A stretch of 64,000 nucleotides of DNA, from NCBI RefSeq assembly GCF_040939455.1, contig NC_134119.1:5335001-5399000 (forward strand), in the 5' to 3' direction. Source of the DNA: Microcebus murinus. Its lineage: Eukaryota; Chordata; Mammalia; Primates; Cheirogaleidae. Shown piece after piece: positions 1 through 10,290 of the stretch. The notes beneath the pieces were generated by a model. That model saw only the letters and a program-made list of their open reading frames with translations, had not been told where the DNA came from and did not search any database. Each line of letters opens with the position of its first letter. Position 1 is the first letter of the stretch. The translations under genes were made by a program, and so were the position numbers.

Positions 1-79
1 CGCCCTCATCCAGCACCAGAAGACGCACAAGAACGAGAAGAGGTTCAAGTGCGAGCACTGTGATTACGCCTGCAAGCAG
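1..79 (+). CDS. CTCFL: CTCFL (BORIS), internal coding exon, 5' part cut by window edge
   Basis: Read from base 2, this exon encodes 26 residues running from the end of one C2H2 finger (ALIQHQKTH) through linker KNEKR into the first half of the next ([12 protein letters not shown]). By the CTCF/CTCFL finger order these are the end of finger 8 and the start of finger 9. The exon ends on a complete CAG codon at 79, followed by a good donor (CAG/GTGCGT), so the intron is phase 0. CTCFL is a nuclear DNA-binding protein, normally testis-restricted, whose 11 fingers recognise nearly the same sites as CTCF. I prefer CTCFL to CTCF because the downstream exons carry CTCFL-type residues ([25 protein letters not shown]) and the CTCFL-type tail. 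The earlier exons lie left of the window. Confidence 0.93.
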
Positions 80-2467
80 GTGCGTGCGTGGGTCGGCTTG
101 GGGGCAGTGGGGCGTGGAAGAAGGGAGGGCTCGAGTGGGGTTCTCTCTTCGAAAATATTGGGAAAAGTCACGCTTGGTTATAATAGCCTGTTCAGGATAA
201 GTTGAAAGTGACAGTTCTTAACGTGTATCCACAGCCCCGCAGAGCTTCTGGTAACCAATTGGGGGCCCACAAGATCAAACCGTTGTCTTAGATGCCAAGA
301 TAAGTCATCTGCCCTTTTCCTCCATTGGCATCTGCCCGCACGGTGCCACAGCAGTGGCGACACCCGCAGGACGGGTCGTGGCCGTGTTCTTCTCCTTCTC
401 GCACTGGCGGCAGAAAGAAAAGGGCAGTTTCACTTAAGAATGTCCTTGATGAAGCAGTAAAAGTTGTTAATCTATTAAATCTCGACCCTGAATGCTTTCT
501 TTTTGACGTTCCATGCGATTGAGGTGGGAAGTTGTCGTAAGCGCGTCCGTGGTCCTCCGGGGCTGGGCGGTGTCCGGAGGAGAAGCGGCTCCGGGGCTGC
601 TTGAGTTGCCAGCCCAACTAGCCGCCCCCTCGCACAGAATGCCTGGCAGATGAACTCTGCTTATTCGGTTACTGGGCGGTTGGTGGACATTTCCTTGGAA
701 ACGATGGCAGCCTGTCCCTTCCAAGGAAACATGTGGGACTAGGAATGCAATTTCACTGTTCAAGAGAAAAATCAGAATTAGAATTTTGGAAAATTTATAT
801 TCACCACTGTGAGTTTTAGAGCTTTCTAATATTTAAGACTTTTCTAAGACTGGAGTTATTTTAAGAAAGCGAATTTTTATATTGTATAATGAAATACGTC
901 AATATTTAAATGTCTCCATAACTCAGTAAACTGACATTTTCCAGATGCCCGATCCATGATGTTGCAGAATAGTGCGTGGGTAACAGATTCATTCAAAGTA
1001 GAGCACAGACCAGTGGATTTTAGCTGAACAGGGGACACCAAGTTCACTGGTAGCATTTCCCATCCCACATTGCAACCAACCTTTAAGAAATTACCACTCA
1101 CTGAGTTTTGGAGTAATAGCAAAGAAGGTTGTACACAATTATTTTAAAAAGCTATTAAAATTCTTTTCCCTTTTTCAACTACATGTCTATGAGGCCAATT
1201 TTCTTTCTTATACCCCAGAGGACTGAAGGGAGAGCAGAGATGGGACTCCACTGGAATTCTTTTAATAAGGTTGTCGGACTTAGCAAATAAAAACACAGGA
1301 CACCCAGTGAAATTTGAATTCCAGATAAACAATGAATAGTTTTGTATATAAATATGTCCCAGACATTGCAGTCTGTGTTTTAACTGGCAACCTTATTTAT
1401 TAAGCGAGATACTAGGTTTTGGGGAGGGGGTGAGTGTTGGAAAATAGAGAACATATTTTTGCAGAAATACATTGACATGTAGTTAATTGTTTTTTTAAAC
1501 TAATAAATATTTTTTAAAATAATTTTTAAATGTCTCAGTTTTGATTTTAATACAGTAAATACTAACACATATCACCCTCGTAAACAAAAGCTCTTTGGAA
1601 ACTACAGTGATTTTTTAAGAGTATAGCAGGTCCTGAGACCATAGGGTTGAAGACCAGGCCGCTGCTTACACCAAGGTCTGCTATGATACTATTGGGAAGT
1701 AGAAGGAAAAACATTTAGGTATTTAACTTACTTCCCACCCCACGTGTCTGGTGAATTTGAACTCTTAACATTAGATTTTTTTAAGTGTGCAGGTTCTGTT
1801 TACCTTTCATAAACTCAGGTAATTGCAAGTAATTAAATAGAAATAGGACTTCAAATACGTGACCCTTTCAGAGAGGGAAAATGATCCCGGTTTCACTCCG
1901 CAAGGATGTGCTGCCACGTTCCCCTTAGGGCCGGAGAACCAGCAAGGAGTTAATTGATCGCAGGGACGTGGCGACTTGCCGGGACCGCACGCACATTTAT
2001 TTCACAGGTGGCCATGCACTGAGGGACTGAGTGGTGCTTTGTTGAGATCGTGTTTGCGGCAATTTTCCTTAATAGTGGAACTATTCCCGGTCAGACCTTA
2101 CCTCACGCCCCAGGTCAGCTTCCACTTACGTAAATCAGGACACTGACTTGTAGCAGAACTTGCGGAATTTTTTTTTTTAAGGTGGAATATAGAGGTTATA
2201 TCTTTTTATGTAAGGTCACCTTACCATTATCCTAAAATCTTCCTACCCTATGGTAAGATTCTCTCAGCGCTTTGTTAAACAAACATACTGGGTCCAACAC
2301 GACCCACCTTACGTGACATTTAATTCCATGGTGAAAGGGCACTGAGACGATGGTTTGGACTCAACTTTGGAGAGGAGAAGCGTTGTGCAATAAATAGTGT
2401 CTGGTGCTAAAAAAAAAACACAAAAAAAGCGTTTAGCTAGACGAGCTGTTTTCTCCCGCCCTCTCAG
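80..2467 (+). other. CTCFL: CTCFL intron (between the finger 9 half-exons)
   Basis: This phase-0 intron of 2,388 bp has a GT donor at 80-81. Its acceptor is a pyrimidine-rich tract ending in CTCTCAG at 2461-2467. Most of it is A+T-rich unique sequence without a credible exon. The one structured element I see is a short inverted-repeat relic at 1266-1395, listed separately. A short A-rich tract with single-base interruptions lies near 2410-2429. Confidence 0.85.
1266..1395. mobile_element. Relic of a palindromic MITE-like element
   Basis: The ends form a 10-bp terminal inverted repeat, TAAGGTTGTC at 1266-1275 and GGCAACCTTA at 1386-1395, with 9 of 10 positions pairing. The interior A+T-rich text from about 1302 to 1341 nearly repeats at 31,142-31,179, with the shared words CCCAGTGAAATTTGAATT and AAACAATGAATA. 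A third relative lies at 10,190-10,290. No coding capacity. Family name not assigned. Confidence 0.55.
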
Positions 2468-2650
2468 GAGCGGCACATGACCGTGCACGTGCGGACCCAC
2501 ACTGGGGAGAAGCCGTTCACCTGCCTTTCCTGCAACAAGTGTTTCCGGCAGAAGCAGCTTCTCAACGTCCACTTCAAGAAATACCACGACCCGAGCTTCG
2601 TCCCGGCTGTGTACGAGTGCCCCAAGTGCGGCAAAGGCTTCTCCCGCTGG
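2468..2650 (+). CDS. CTCFL: CTCFL internal exon: second half of finger 9, finger 10, first half of finger 11
   Basis: This 183-bp, 61-codon exon is phase 0 at both ends, with acceptor CTCTCAG/GAG and donor TGG/GTAAGC. It completes finger 9 ([11 protein letters not shown]), then linker TGEKP, then all of finger 10: Cys pair in FTCLSC, RQKQLL recognition region, His pair in VHFKKYH. It begins finger 11 ([13 protein letters not shown]). The chain FRQKQLL..H....YHDP.FVPA is shared with CTCF, while TVHVRTH and CNKCF are CTCFL-like. The zinc-binding Cys and His residues seen here are intact, and there is no stop or frameshift. Fingers 9-11 lie at the C-terminal edge of the DNA-binding array, so this copy looks functional over the visible part. 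Confidence 0.95.
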
Positions 2651-3094
2651 GTAAGCTTGGTCGGGGCGCCACGAAGCCTCCGCGGGAGGATCCCTCTGTC
2701 GCGGAAGGTGGTGTCACACCGCGGGAGTGCAAACCTGGGCGTAGAAACTTGCCGGGGCGTAGGCGAGCTCCTGTCATGCCTTGGGGAAGCGGTTGCTACT
2801 TCTTTGGAGGCACAGAGTTCTTGAAGAATCTCATGAACGTGTGGTCTCCCCTCCCCCTAAGAAGGGACAGTCCTACACACAAAACCTTGCAAGTAGTGTT
2901 AGGGTGTTCTCAGGCTCCCTGGAGAGCCCTGGCTTTCCGTGCAATATGTTAAAATTGTTCCTGTGAACTAGAGCTAGGCTACGTCACAGAGAGAACGCAG
3001 TTTTCAAGCATTTCTTAGACGTTCTTAGACTAGTGCTCTTGGTACAGTGTCAAGCAACAGACGTACTCTTTGGTTTTATTCTTTTTTAAGGTGT

Positions 3095-3430
3095 TGTATG
3101 AGTTTTCTATTTCTGCCTAGCAAATCACCTCAAAACTTAGTAGTGGCTTAAAACAACAAGTGTTTATCGTCTCGCCCTTTCTGTGGGTCAGGAATTGGGA
3201 AGAGGCGTGGATGTGTGGTTCTGGCTTGAGGTTGCGGTCACAGTGTCCCCTGGGGCTGGATCTTCCAAAGGCTGGACTGGGGCAGGGGGATCCGCTTCCA
3301 AGATCGGTGCCCCACATGGCTGTCGGCAGGGCGACGCTTCTGTTCATGGGCCCCCCCATAGGGCTGCCTGAGCGTTCTCCTGACCCAGAGGACGAGAGGG
3401 AAAACAAGGAGGAGGCCACAGTGCCCTCTG
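3095..3430 (+). mobile_element. Old LTR-like interspersed repeat fragment
   Basis: Text near 3130-3160 (aaacttagtagtggcttaaa) and the following 'gtgggtcaggaattgg' resemble a very common old primate repeat whose start reads like 'ttcctattgctgctgtaacaaattaccac'. Related fragments occur at about 9040-9470, 25,705-26,600 and 34,385-34,740, and inverted at 62,995-63,605. I place it with LTR-type repeats only by impression. The family name is unresolved and the ends are approximate. Confidence 0.45.
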
Positions 3431-3984
3431 CAGTCTGGCCTTAAAAGTGGCATCACTTTATTTCTCTTCATTGGAAGTGAATCCCTAAGTCCGGTCTACA
3501 CACAAAGGGCGAGAAATGAAGTCCCTTTTGAAAGGAAAAGTAGCAAAAAATTTGTGGATATTTTAAAACCTCCTCAGGCGTCTGGCTAAGACCCCACAGT
3601 GCCTGCTGCAGCCCGCCTTTATATCTGAATTTTCTGAAGTTCACTATTTTTGTGGGGCGAAGTTGTATCTTTTCTCTTAAAAGAAAATGGTAGGGTGGTT
3701 GTGTTTTTATGAGTAGCATAGTGTGATAGTTCTGGAATGTTAATCTCGTTAGTTCAAGATTTCAAATAAAAGTGGCAGCAACGCTTCCGAAACAGCGTCA
3801 CTCACATTGTGTTACGATTGAAAAGAGCTAAAATTAAAGAGTGGAGTTCTAAAGCGTAGAAACTGCCCTTCGGTGTGAGAAATCAAAACGCAGAGAAAAG
3901 AGGGAGTCGGCCTCACGCAGCCCCGCAGAACATGAAATCAGAAGTTCTGAAGCTTTCCTTCTGTTCAAGAGAAGCAAGCACACT

Positions 3985-5099
3985 TGGACTTGTGTCTAGA
4001 ATATAAAGAACTCCTACAACTCAATAATAGACAGTGCCCAGTTAAAGACAGACAACGTACCTAGATAGACGTTTCTCCAAAGAAGACGTACAAACCGCCA
4101 CTGAGCCCACGGCGGACCCAGGTCCGGTGATCCCCAGGGAAGCGCACATCGCAGGGCCCATCTGTTGGGACGGCCACAGTCGAAATGACAATAACAAGTG
4201 TGGGCGAAGACGTGGAGAAACTGGGGTTCTCGTACATTGCTGGTGGGATTGTAAAATGGTGATGTCACCTTGGAAAACAGTCTGGAAGTTTCTCAAAAAG
4301 TTCAACACAGAGTTATCATGTAACCCGGCAATTATACTCTTAGGTACGTGTCCAAAAGAAATGAAAACAGAGAGGCCGGGTGCGGCGGCTCACGCCTGTA
4401 ATCCTAGCACTCTGGGAGGCCGAGGCGGGAGGATCACTTTAGCTCAGGAGTTTGAGACCAGCCTGAGCAACACTGAGACTGTGTCTCTGTTAAAAACAGA
4501 AAAAAAATAGCTGGATGTGGTGGCTTGCACCTGTGGTCCCAGCTACTCGGGAGGCTGAGGCAGGAGGGTCACTTGAGCCCAGGAGTTTGAGGTTGCCGTG
4601 AGCCAGGCTGACGCCATGGCACTCTAGCACAGGCATCAGAGTCTCAAAAAACGGAAAAACAAACGAACAAATAAAGAAACGAAAACATAGGCGTTCACAA
4701 AAGCACACAGATGTTCGTAGCAGCAGCATTCATAATAGCCAAAAAAAAATAGAAACTACCCAAATGTCCATAACTGATGAAGGCACAAGCAAAAAACATG
4801 GTCTGTCCACACCGTAGAATGCTGTTCAGCCATAAAAAGGAAAGAAGTCCTGATCGAGCAGCCAGACACGGAAGGCCACACGGTGCATGACTGTGTGTGT
4901 GTGTGAAATGCTCAGAACAGGCAGATGGGTAAAGATAGAAAGTAGATCAGCGGTGGCCAGGCTGGCAGAGGGCAGGGAGAGCAGAGAATGGCTGCTAATA
5001 GGGACACAGTTTCTCTTTGGGGTGGTAACATTCTAAAAGTGACAGTGGCAATGATTGCATAACTGAATAAACTAAAAAACACTAAATTTATACACTTTA
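3985..5099 (+). mobile_element. L1M-type LINE 3' end, first segment
   Basis: The sequence follows the 3' portion of an old mammalian L1, sense strand. It runs 'aaagaactcctacaactcaa', 'gacgtttctccaaagaagac', 'attgctggtgggattgtaaaatgg', 'cattcataatagcc' and 'ccataaaaaggaaagaagt'. A SINE interrupts it at about 4371-4677. It stops at 5099, where a retrocopy is inserted, and resumes at 5528-5550 and again at about 6821-6865, where it reads 'tgtatggcatgtgaattg' then 'aaagccgttaaaaa'. There is no open ORF2. Confidence 0.8.
4371..4676 (+). mobile_element. Alu-type SINE (strepsirrhine variant)
   Basis: The element starts GGCCGGGTGCGGCGGCTCAC and has the internal pol III box words, 'cctagcactctgggaggc' and 'gagccaggctgacgcc' near its end. 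It then has an A-rich tail with interruptions. It sits inside the L1, with an imperfect target duplication: 'gaaatgaaaaca' before it and 'gaaacgaaaaca' after it. It lacks the long A+T insert seen in the other SINE copies of this window. Confidence 0.85.
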
Positions 5100-5527
5100 T
5101 TTATTTAACAAACATGCCAAAATGTTTCACTTTAATTGTAGACACAGCTCCTATATTGAGTTTTACAAAAAAGCACGTCTTTCAACATGCATCCAAACTA
5201 TGTTCAGTATCATGTGGCGTAATGGCAACATTCAAAGTAGTTCAGCTGCTTTAACCTGAATACGCTTACTGCGTAAGTACACCCTACGATATACAACTAA
5301 CCTGAGAAAAGCTGGGACTTGTTTAACAGTTATACTTTACTCAACTTTGCTGTTACATCCCAGATGAGTGCTCAAAAATACCCAACCTTAAATCTTTAAA
5401 ACAATCCTGATTTCCACTTATAGAGTAAGCATAAATCACAAGCTTGTATTGCAAAAAACTGTTAAATTGGTTTTGTTTTTCTTAAAAAAAAGTTGACCAA
5501 GAGTCAGCGATCAGGATCAATTACATC
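5100..5527 (-). pseudogene. Antisense retrocopy of an mRNA 3' UTR-like sequence, source unknown
   Basis: This 428-bp A+T-rich block interrupts the L1. It is flanked by a perfect 10-bp duplication of the L1 target, ATACACTTTA at 5090-5099 and 5528-5537, which is the signature of LINE-mediated insertion. Read on the - strand it ends in 'gttaaataaataaa', a degenerate A-rich end at the correct side for a reverse-inserted transcript. It has no reading frame and looks like a 5'-truncated copy of a 3' UTR. I could not identify the parent gene. Confidence 0.5.
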
Positions 5528-5550
5528 ATACACTTTAAGTGGACACATTA

Positions 5551-6820
5551 TCAGGTTGGTACAAAAGTAATTGCAGCTTCGGACTTAATTTTAAATCATT
5601 AAAACTAGGCTGAGACACATCTTTATTAATCAAAATAGGAACCATTACAATGAACACATTTTTACCAACGAGAAATACGTTTGTTTTTTCCTGTAGCGTA
5701 AAAATCTGTGCTTCGGGATTCCACGAACTCTTGGGAAGCATTTTCTGCATCCTGCTGGTTGTGGAAGTGCTCTCCCTGCCCAAAGTTGCCGAGACGCTTG
5801 AAGAGGAGGAGGCGGGTGGCGGGAGGCCGGGGGAGTGTGGCGCATGAGGCCAAACTCCGCGGCCCGATGCGTTCGACTTCTGAAGCGTGGGCCCAGCGGC
5901 GTGCAGCCGGGGGTGGCCGTGGCGGAGGCTCGGGCCTCCCCGTTGACCAGCGCCGCTGCCGGCCCGCAGTTTGCGGAGCGCCCATGGGTCCCCGGAGCGC
6001 CCGGCCCGGATGTGACGGTTCCGCCGCGACCCGGAAAGCTGTGGCGGATCAGACCGGCAAGCAGGGACCGAGACCTTTTTATGGTGCAGGTTTGGGTTTG
6101 GGGCGTGCTGTGGAGCTTCTGCTCAGTCCGGCCACCGAGCTGGTCACCTCCGGTTGTCTATACAATCCCCTTTTCATCGCACGTCACAGCCCGATCCAGA
6201 AATGGTTCATTGTTGCATACAAGAAGAGGAGACGACACTTCAAAATGATGATTTTTGTGGTTTGCGGTCAGCTCATGAGGCACCCACTAACAGAGCTTTT
6301 CCCCCTTTCCAACTTGCTTCAAATGCCGAGCGACTGTAGGACGGTCGATGTTGAGTTCTTTGGCAACTTCTTTGGCAGTTACAGTAGTTGTGAGAGGATC
6401 AGCTTCGATGACTGCTCTCAGTTGGTCGTTGTCAGCTCCCAAGGGCCGGCCACTGCCCATCTTCAAGGCCCTCGTCTCCTTTGCAAAACTTCCTGAACCG
6501 CCGCTGCACCGTCTGTTCGTCAACAGTTCCTGGGCCACACGCGTTGTGGGTGTTGCCAGTTGTCTCTGCTTACACCCCATTTTGAACTCTAATAAAGAAA
6601 ATTGCTGGAATTTGCTTTTTGTCTAACATCATCTCCACAGCCTAAGATAAATAGAAAGTAAACAGCAAGTAATGTCAATAGCAAAAAAAAAAAAAAAGTA
6701 AAGCAAGAAATGTACATTAAAATGATATATAACATAAATTCATTTATTTAAGAATGTATCCCAGTATCAGATTGCAAATTTCAACAGTGCTAAAACCGTA
6801 GTCACTTTTGCACCAAGCTA
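5551..6820 (-). mobile_element. Near full-length mariner (Hsmar1-like), transposase dead
   Basis: This 1.27-kb element is close to the usual mariner length of about 1.29 kb. The left end reads CAGGTTGGTACAAAAGTAAT and the right end CACTTTTGCACCAAGCTA, both near the Hsmar1 inverted repeat. The insertion point is at TA in the L1. On the - strand, broken frames show mariner transposase signatures: DNDQLRAVIEADPLTTT and VARHLKQVGK (N-terminal helix-turn-helix), EPFLDRAVTCDEK (holding the first catalytic Asp region), then AGLI.HSF, and FHNQQDAENASQEFVESRST near the C-terminus. Several frames must be joined to cover these, so it is inactive. The interior 5800-6080 is markedly CpG-rich. There is no sign of exonisation into CTCFL, and it is antisense to it. 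Confidence 0.88.
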
Positions 6821-6865
6821 CTGTATGGCATGTGAATTGTATCTCGATAAAGCCGTTAAAAATAA
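6821..6865 (+). mobile_element. L1 3' terminus resumed after the mariner
   Basis: Immediately right of the mariner the L1 end continues with 'tgtatggcatgtgaattg' and 'aaagccgttaaaaa'. That is the expected continuation of the 'tacactttaagtggacac' text at 5529-5546, left of the mariner. This fixes the nesting order. Confidence 0.75.
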
Positions 6866-8033
6866 AGCACAGCGAGGGGTGCTTGAATCCAGTTTAATTT
6901 TTAACAAGTCAGTCATTCACAGCTTTCTTAGCACACAGAACCACGGCGTCGCTCTGTGGCAGAGTGCCACCCGCCATCCGGACCGGACCTGCCTCTCCGG
7001 GGAGGGCCCCTTGCTCTGGGTCTGGAATTCGGGCTCCTGCTCTCTCGAGAAACAGCTTTCTGACACAGACGTTTGTCCCGTTAGTTTACCCTCTGAGTCC
7101 AGAGTAGCCTAAGCGCCACACTGGTTTACTGGAATCTTCATCCAGTGAAGGCTGGGCACGTTGTTGTTTTATTAATGCTTGCTAATACAAACCTGACCTC
7201 GGCAGTTCTTAGCCCTGGGCTTCCCGGCTGTCGGCAGACAGTGTGTCTGCTGGGGAGGAGCCGTGGTGTTCGTCGTATTCTGGAAGGAACCCTGGAGCCC
7301 CCAGAGGCGTGGCGATGCACAGGCATTCCGTGCGCCAGGGCCTGGCAGGCCGTTCCTGCAAAGAGCCCAGCAGTGAATGATTTCGGCTCCGCAGGCCGCA
7401 GTGTCTGCCGTAGCGGCTTCCCCCGCTCCGCGCCCCGAGAGCGGCCCGGGCCGGGCCCTTCGTGAGTGAGCAGACGGTCGGACTGCAGCCCCGCCGTGGC
7501 TTGCCGCCCTTGTGCACGGGCATAAAATGGAAGAAGTGTAGTAACCGTACGTGTAAATTCTTCCTTCTCCGGCCCACAGACCAGGGCGGGCCTGTTACGC
7601 GGAGTACAGACGCCCCGCGGGAAGGAGGTGGGGAGTTTCACGTCGTCGGCAAACGCAGGGCCCCCTACCCGGCCGTGACTCTTGCGCGTGAACTTTTCAA
7701 GTGGTGAACACTCTCTAACTTAGGTTATCCTGAATGTGCATCGTGTGAGACTGTCGCTGATAGGCTTGGCGAGGGAACCTTTGGCTTGTGATCCCGAGTG
7801 TCGTGTACAGTTTAATAACTGCCACCCGTCACCTCTGCCCAGCCGCTTTGGGAAAGAAGCTGGTGGCACAGCAAAGCCTTTGGGACGTGTTGTCCACTGT
7901 CGTGAAGTGGACTGATGGGCTGAGCTTCTGGCTCAACTGCAGTCTTCACTTTAGAGAGCGGAAGCATCCTAAACAATAAATTCTGTCTTCTCCTTCCTTT
8001 CTATTATAAAAAATATTTAAAAGAAGCTCACTT

Positions 8034-8374
8034 AATAGCCGGGCGCAGTGGCTCACGCCTCTGATCCTAGCACTCTGGGAGGCTGAGACGGGCGGACAGC
8101 TCAAGGTCAGGAGTTCGAAACCAGCCTGAGCAATATCGAGACCCCCGTCTCTACTAAAAATATTAAGAAATTAATTGGCCAGCTAAAAATATATAGAAAA
8201 AATTAGCCAGGCATGGTGGCGCATGCCTGTAGTCCCAGCTACTCAGGAGGCTGAGGCAGGAGGATCGCTTGAGCCCAGGAGTTTGAGGCTGCTGTGAGCT
8301 AGGCTGATACCACAGCACTCTAGCCCGGGCAACAGAGCGAGACTCTGTCTCAAAAAAAAAGGAAAGAAAAACAA
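8034..8374 (+). mobile_element. Alu-type SINE (strepsirrhine variant)
   Basis: This copy runs from GCCGGGCGCAGTGGCTCAC to 'gagactctgtct' plus an A-rich tail. It has the A+T insert with 'attaattggcca' between the two arms. A perfect 10-bp target duplication, AAGCTCACTT, lies at 8024-8033 and 8375-8384. It sits in the CTCFL intron, sense orientation. Confidence 0.92.
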
Positions 8375-8521
8375 AAGCTCACTTTGGGCTAGACCTAATC
8401 ACAGCGGACAGGGCCACCTTTAGAAAGGCGTCGTCCTTGCACAAGGTGACAGAAGGTGCACGTTACCCGCGGTTCTTGCAGTGGGCTGATGCTTGTGTGT
8501 TCTGTGTCATTTTTTCAACAG

Positions 8522-8645
8522 AATAACATGAACAGACATTCAGAGAAGTGTGACCCAGCGCAAAAGAAGTCGGCCACCTCAGGGAAAGGGAAAAAAATGA
8601 AGAAGAAAAAGCAGATGGTCCCGAAGGAAGCCGCGAAGGAAGCCG
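8522..8645 (+). CDS. CTCFL: CTCFL internal exon: second half of finger 11 and basic linker
   Basis: The exon continues in phase 0 from FSRW and gives NNMNRHSEKC. Finger 11 therefore closes as a C2HC type with Cys-Cys-His-Cys, as in CTCF and CTCFL. It then encodes a strongly basic, low-complexity linker (SGKGKKMKKKKQMVPKEAAK) ending KEA plus one base of a split codon. The donor is G/GTACCT at 8645/8646, a phase-1 intron. The basic stretch probably adds nuclear localisation and non-specific DNA contact. Compared with my memory of human CTCFL, one or two KEA-containing linker repeats are missing here. Confidence 0.92.
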
Positions 8646-9039
8646 GTACCTTGTGTTAAACGAATTCATTTTTAACCTGACGGTGATTTTCTAGTTAGTG
8701 ACTGTCCGGGGTGCTGGAAGCTACTGCATAGGGGCCGCGTCCGGAAACCCCATTTCTCCACCAGCCAATGCCCCGGGACAGGTGCCGCCCTAGCGCGGCT
8801 CTGGGGCCGGTTCCTGCCCTGGTGCAGGTTCTGGTGACCGGCGAGGTGGGCGTGGCTCCTTAGTCCCCTCTGGGAACCGCGGCGGGGATGGTGGGAGAGG
8901 TCAGTGTGAGCGTCCTCACCCTGCCCCGTGGTTCCTCATGAGGCGTGTATGCGTGGCCGAGTGACAGACGTGTGCACCCCACTCTCCTTGCCCTGGGAGG
9001 TGTCCGGTGTCGTGCTGGACTGCTGCCTGCGCCTGCAGG

Positions 9040-9470
9040 GACTGTCCTGGGCCGCAGCGGCGAATGACCACAAACTGGGTGGCTTGGGCAGCAAAAGGGA
9101 ACCCTCTCGTGGCTCTAGAGACCGAAGTCCCCAGTCGAGGTGTGGGCAGGGCCACGCTCCCTCGGGGGCTCAGGGGGAGGCTCCTTCCTGGCCGCTTTCA
9201 GCTCTGATGGCTCCAGTGTTCTGTGGCTCATGGCCGCGTCACTCCAGTCTGCGTCCCCACCTTCACGTAGCCCTCTCCTCTCTCCCACGTCTGCGTCTGC
9301 TCCTCTGTGCTTATGACATGCTTGTCACGGTTAGGACTTAGGGCTTTCTTGGAAAATCCTGCATGACCTCATTTGGAGACCCTTCATCATATCAGATAAG
9401 ACCCTCTCTTTTCAAAGAAGGTCACATTTGCAGGCTTAGGGACTTAGTGTAGGGACATGCCCTTTCTGGG
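9040..9470 (+). mobile_element. Old LTR-like repeat fragment
   Basis: It contains 'aatgaccacaaactgggtgg' and 'gctctagagaccgaagtc', then 'agacccttcatcat' and 'gaaggtcacatttg'. This is the same repeat type as at 3095-3430 and 34,385-34,740. The family is not resolved and the ends are approximate. Confidence 0.45.
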
Positions 9471-10189
9471 GCCGCCGACCCGAAAGCCATCGTGGTCTTC
9501 ATCCTCTGGCCGCCGGGGGCCGACTTGAGCTCCCAGGTTGGCGCGTACGGTCCACCCCGTGTGCGCCGGGGGTGACTCTGAGCCGGGCGGGCGGGCGTTG
9601 CCTTCTCTGTTCGTCCATGAGAACCTCAGACCGCGGTGGTGTCTGGAAGCCGGAGGGCCGTACGGCAAAAGCACAGGCTCATCACTCCGTCTGTGCCCGT
9701 GTCAGGCCACCCTCGATCCTCGACGTGGAAGTGTTCCCGCAGGCCTGGGTCCCCAAACCCTGGATGGTCCCAGCTTCACCTGCATTCACAGCCGCCCCCG
9801 TCGCCGGCGTTACTGCCTGAGCATCCTCCTGCCATGTCAGCGGTGGCTCCCACTCTCGCAGGAGAAGACCCGCTGTACCTGTGCATGGCCAGGGGTCTGG
9901 GTTGCGGCTCCTTGTGGGAATCTGGCGCCTGGGGGTCTGAGCGGGAGCTGGGGCGGTGACGCTAGCGCTGGGGGGCGGCTGCAGACACAGGTTGTCATTC
10001 GCGGGGAGGTCTGGCTGCACAATGAATGCCATGCGCTCGAATCATCCCGGAACCATCCCCCACATCCCAGTCCATGGAAAAACTGTCTTCCACGAAACTG
10101 GTCCCTGGCGCCAGAAAGGTTGGGGACCTTTGCCACAGATGACTGTCATCCTTTCGACTGCCTTCCTTCAAGAGCTGCCAAATCACACA

Positions 10190-10290
10190 GAGGATGCCCA
10201 GTTAAGTCTAAGTTTCAGAGAAAGAACGAATAGTTGTTTAGTGTAAGTATATCCCACACGCTATTTGGGACATACTTATACTAAACACTC
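10190..10290. mobile_element. Hairpin core of the palindromic MITE-like element
   Basis: Two 22-base arms, 10,235-10,256 and 10,266-10,287, pair at 20 of 22 positions around a 9-nt loop. Their shared core is the word 'ttatactaaaca' and its complement. The left flank 'gatgcccagttaagt' resembles the interior of the related copies at 1302 and 31,142. It is non-coding and would fold into a stable hairpin if transcribed within the CTCFL intron. Confidence 0.6.

Larger units (their letters stand above)
2651..8521 (+). other. CTCFL: CTCFL intron splitting finger 11, rich in nested repeats
   Basis: This phase-0 intron of 5,871 bp has donor GTAAGC at 2651 and an acceptor made of a T-rich tract ending TTCAACAG at 8521. 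It holds an LTR-like repeat (3095-3430), an L1 3' end (about 3985-6865) invaded by a SINE, a retrocopy and a mariner, and a second SINE (8034-8374). A CpG-rich stretch around 7200-7660 lies in otherwise unique sequence. I see no exon or promoter supported by anything beyond that CpG richness. The unlisted parts (2651-3094, 3431-3984, 6866-8033) show nothing else I can name. Confidence 0.8.

Noticed and set aside
2477..2824. Zinc-finger frame continuing past 2650
   Set aside because: The frame reads through the donor TGG/GTAAGC into the intron. Finger 11 is completed properly by the exon at 8522, so the extension is not coding in the main transcript.
5708..6496. 262-codon open frame on +
   Set aside because: It is antisense to the mariner transposase remnant and has no independent support.
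9438..9470. p53 half-site-like word 'ggacatgccc'
   Set aside because: There is no second half-site at suitable spacing, and it is inside an old repeat.
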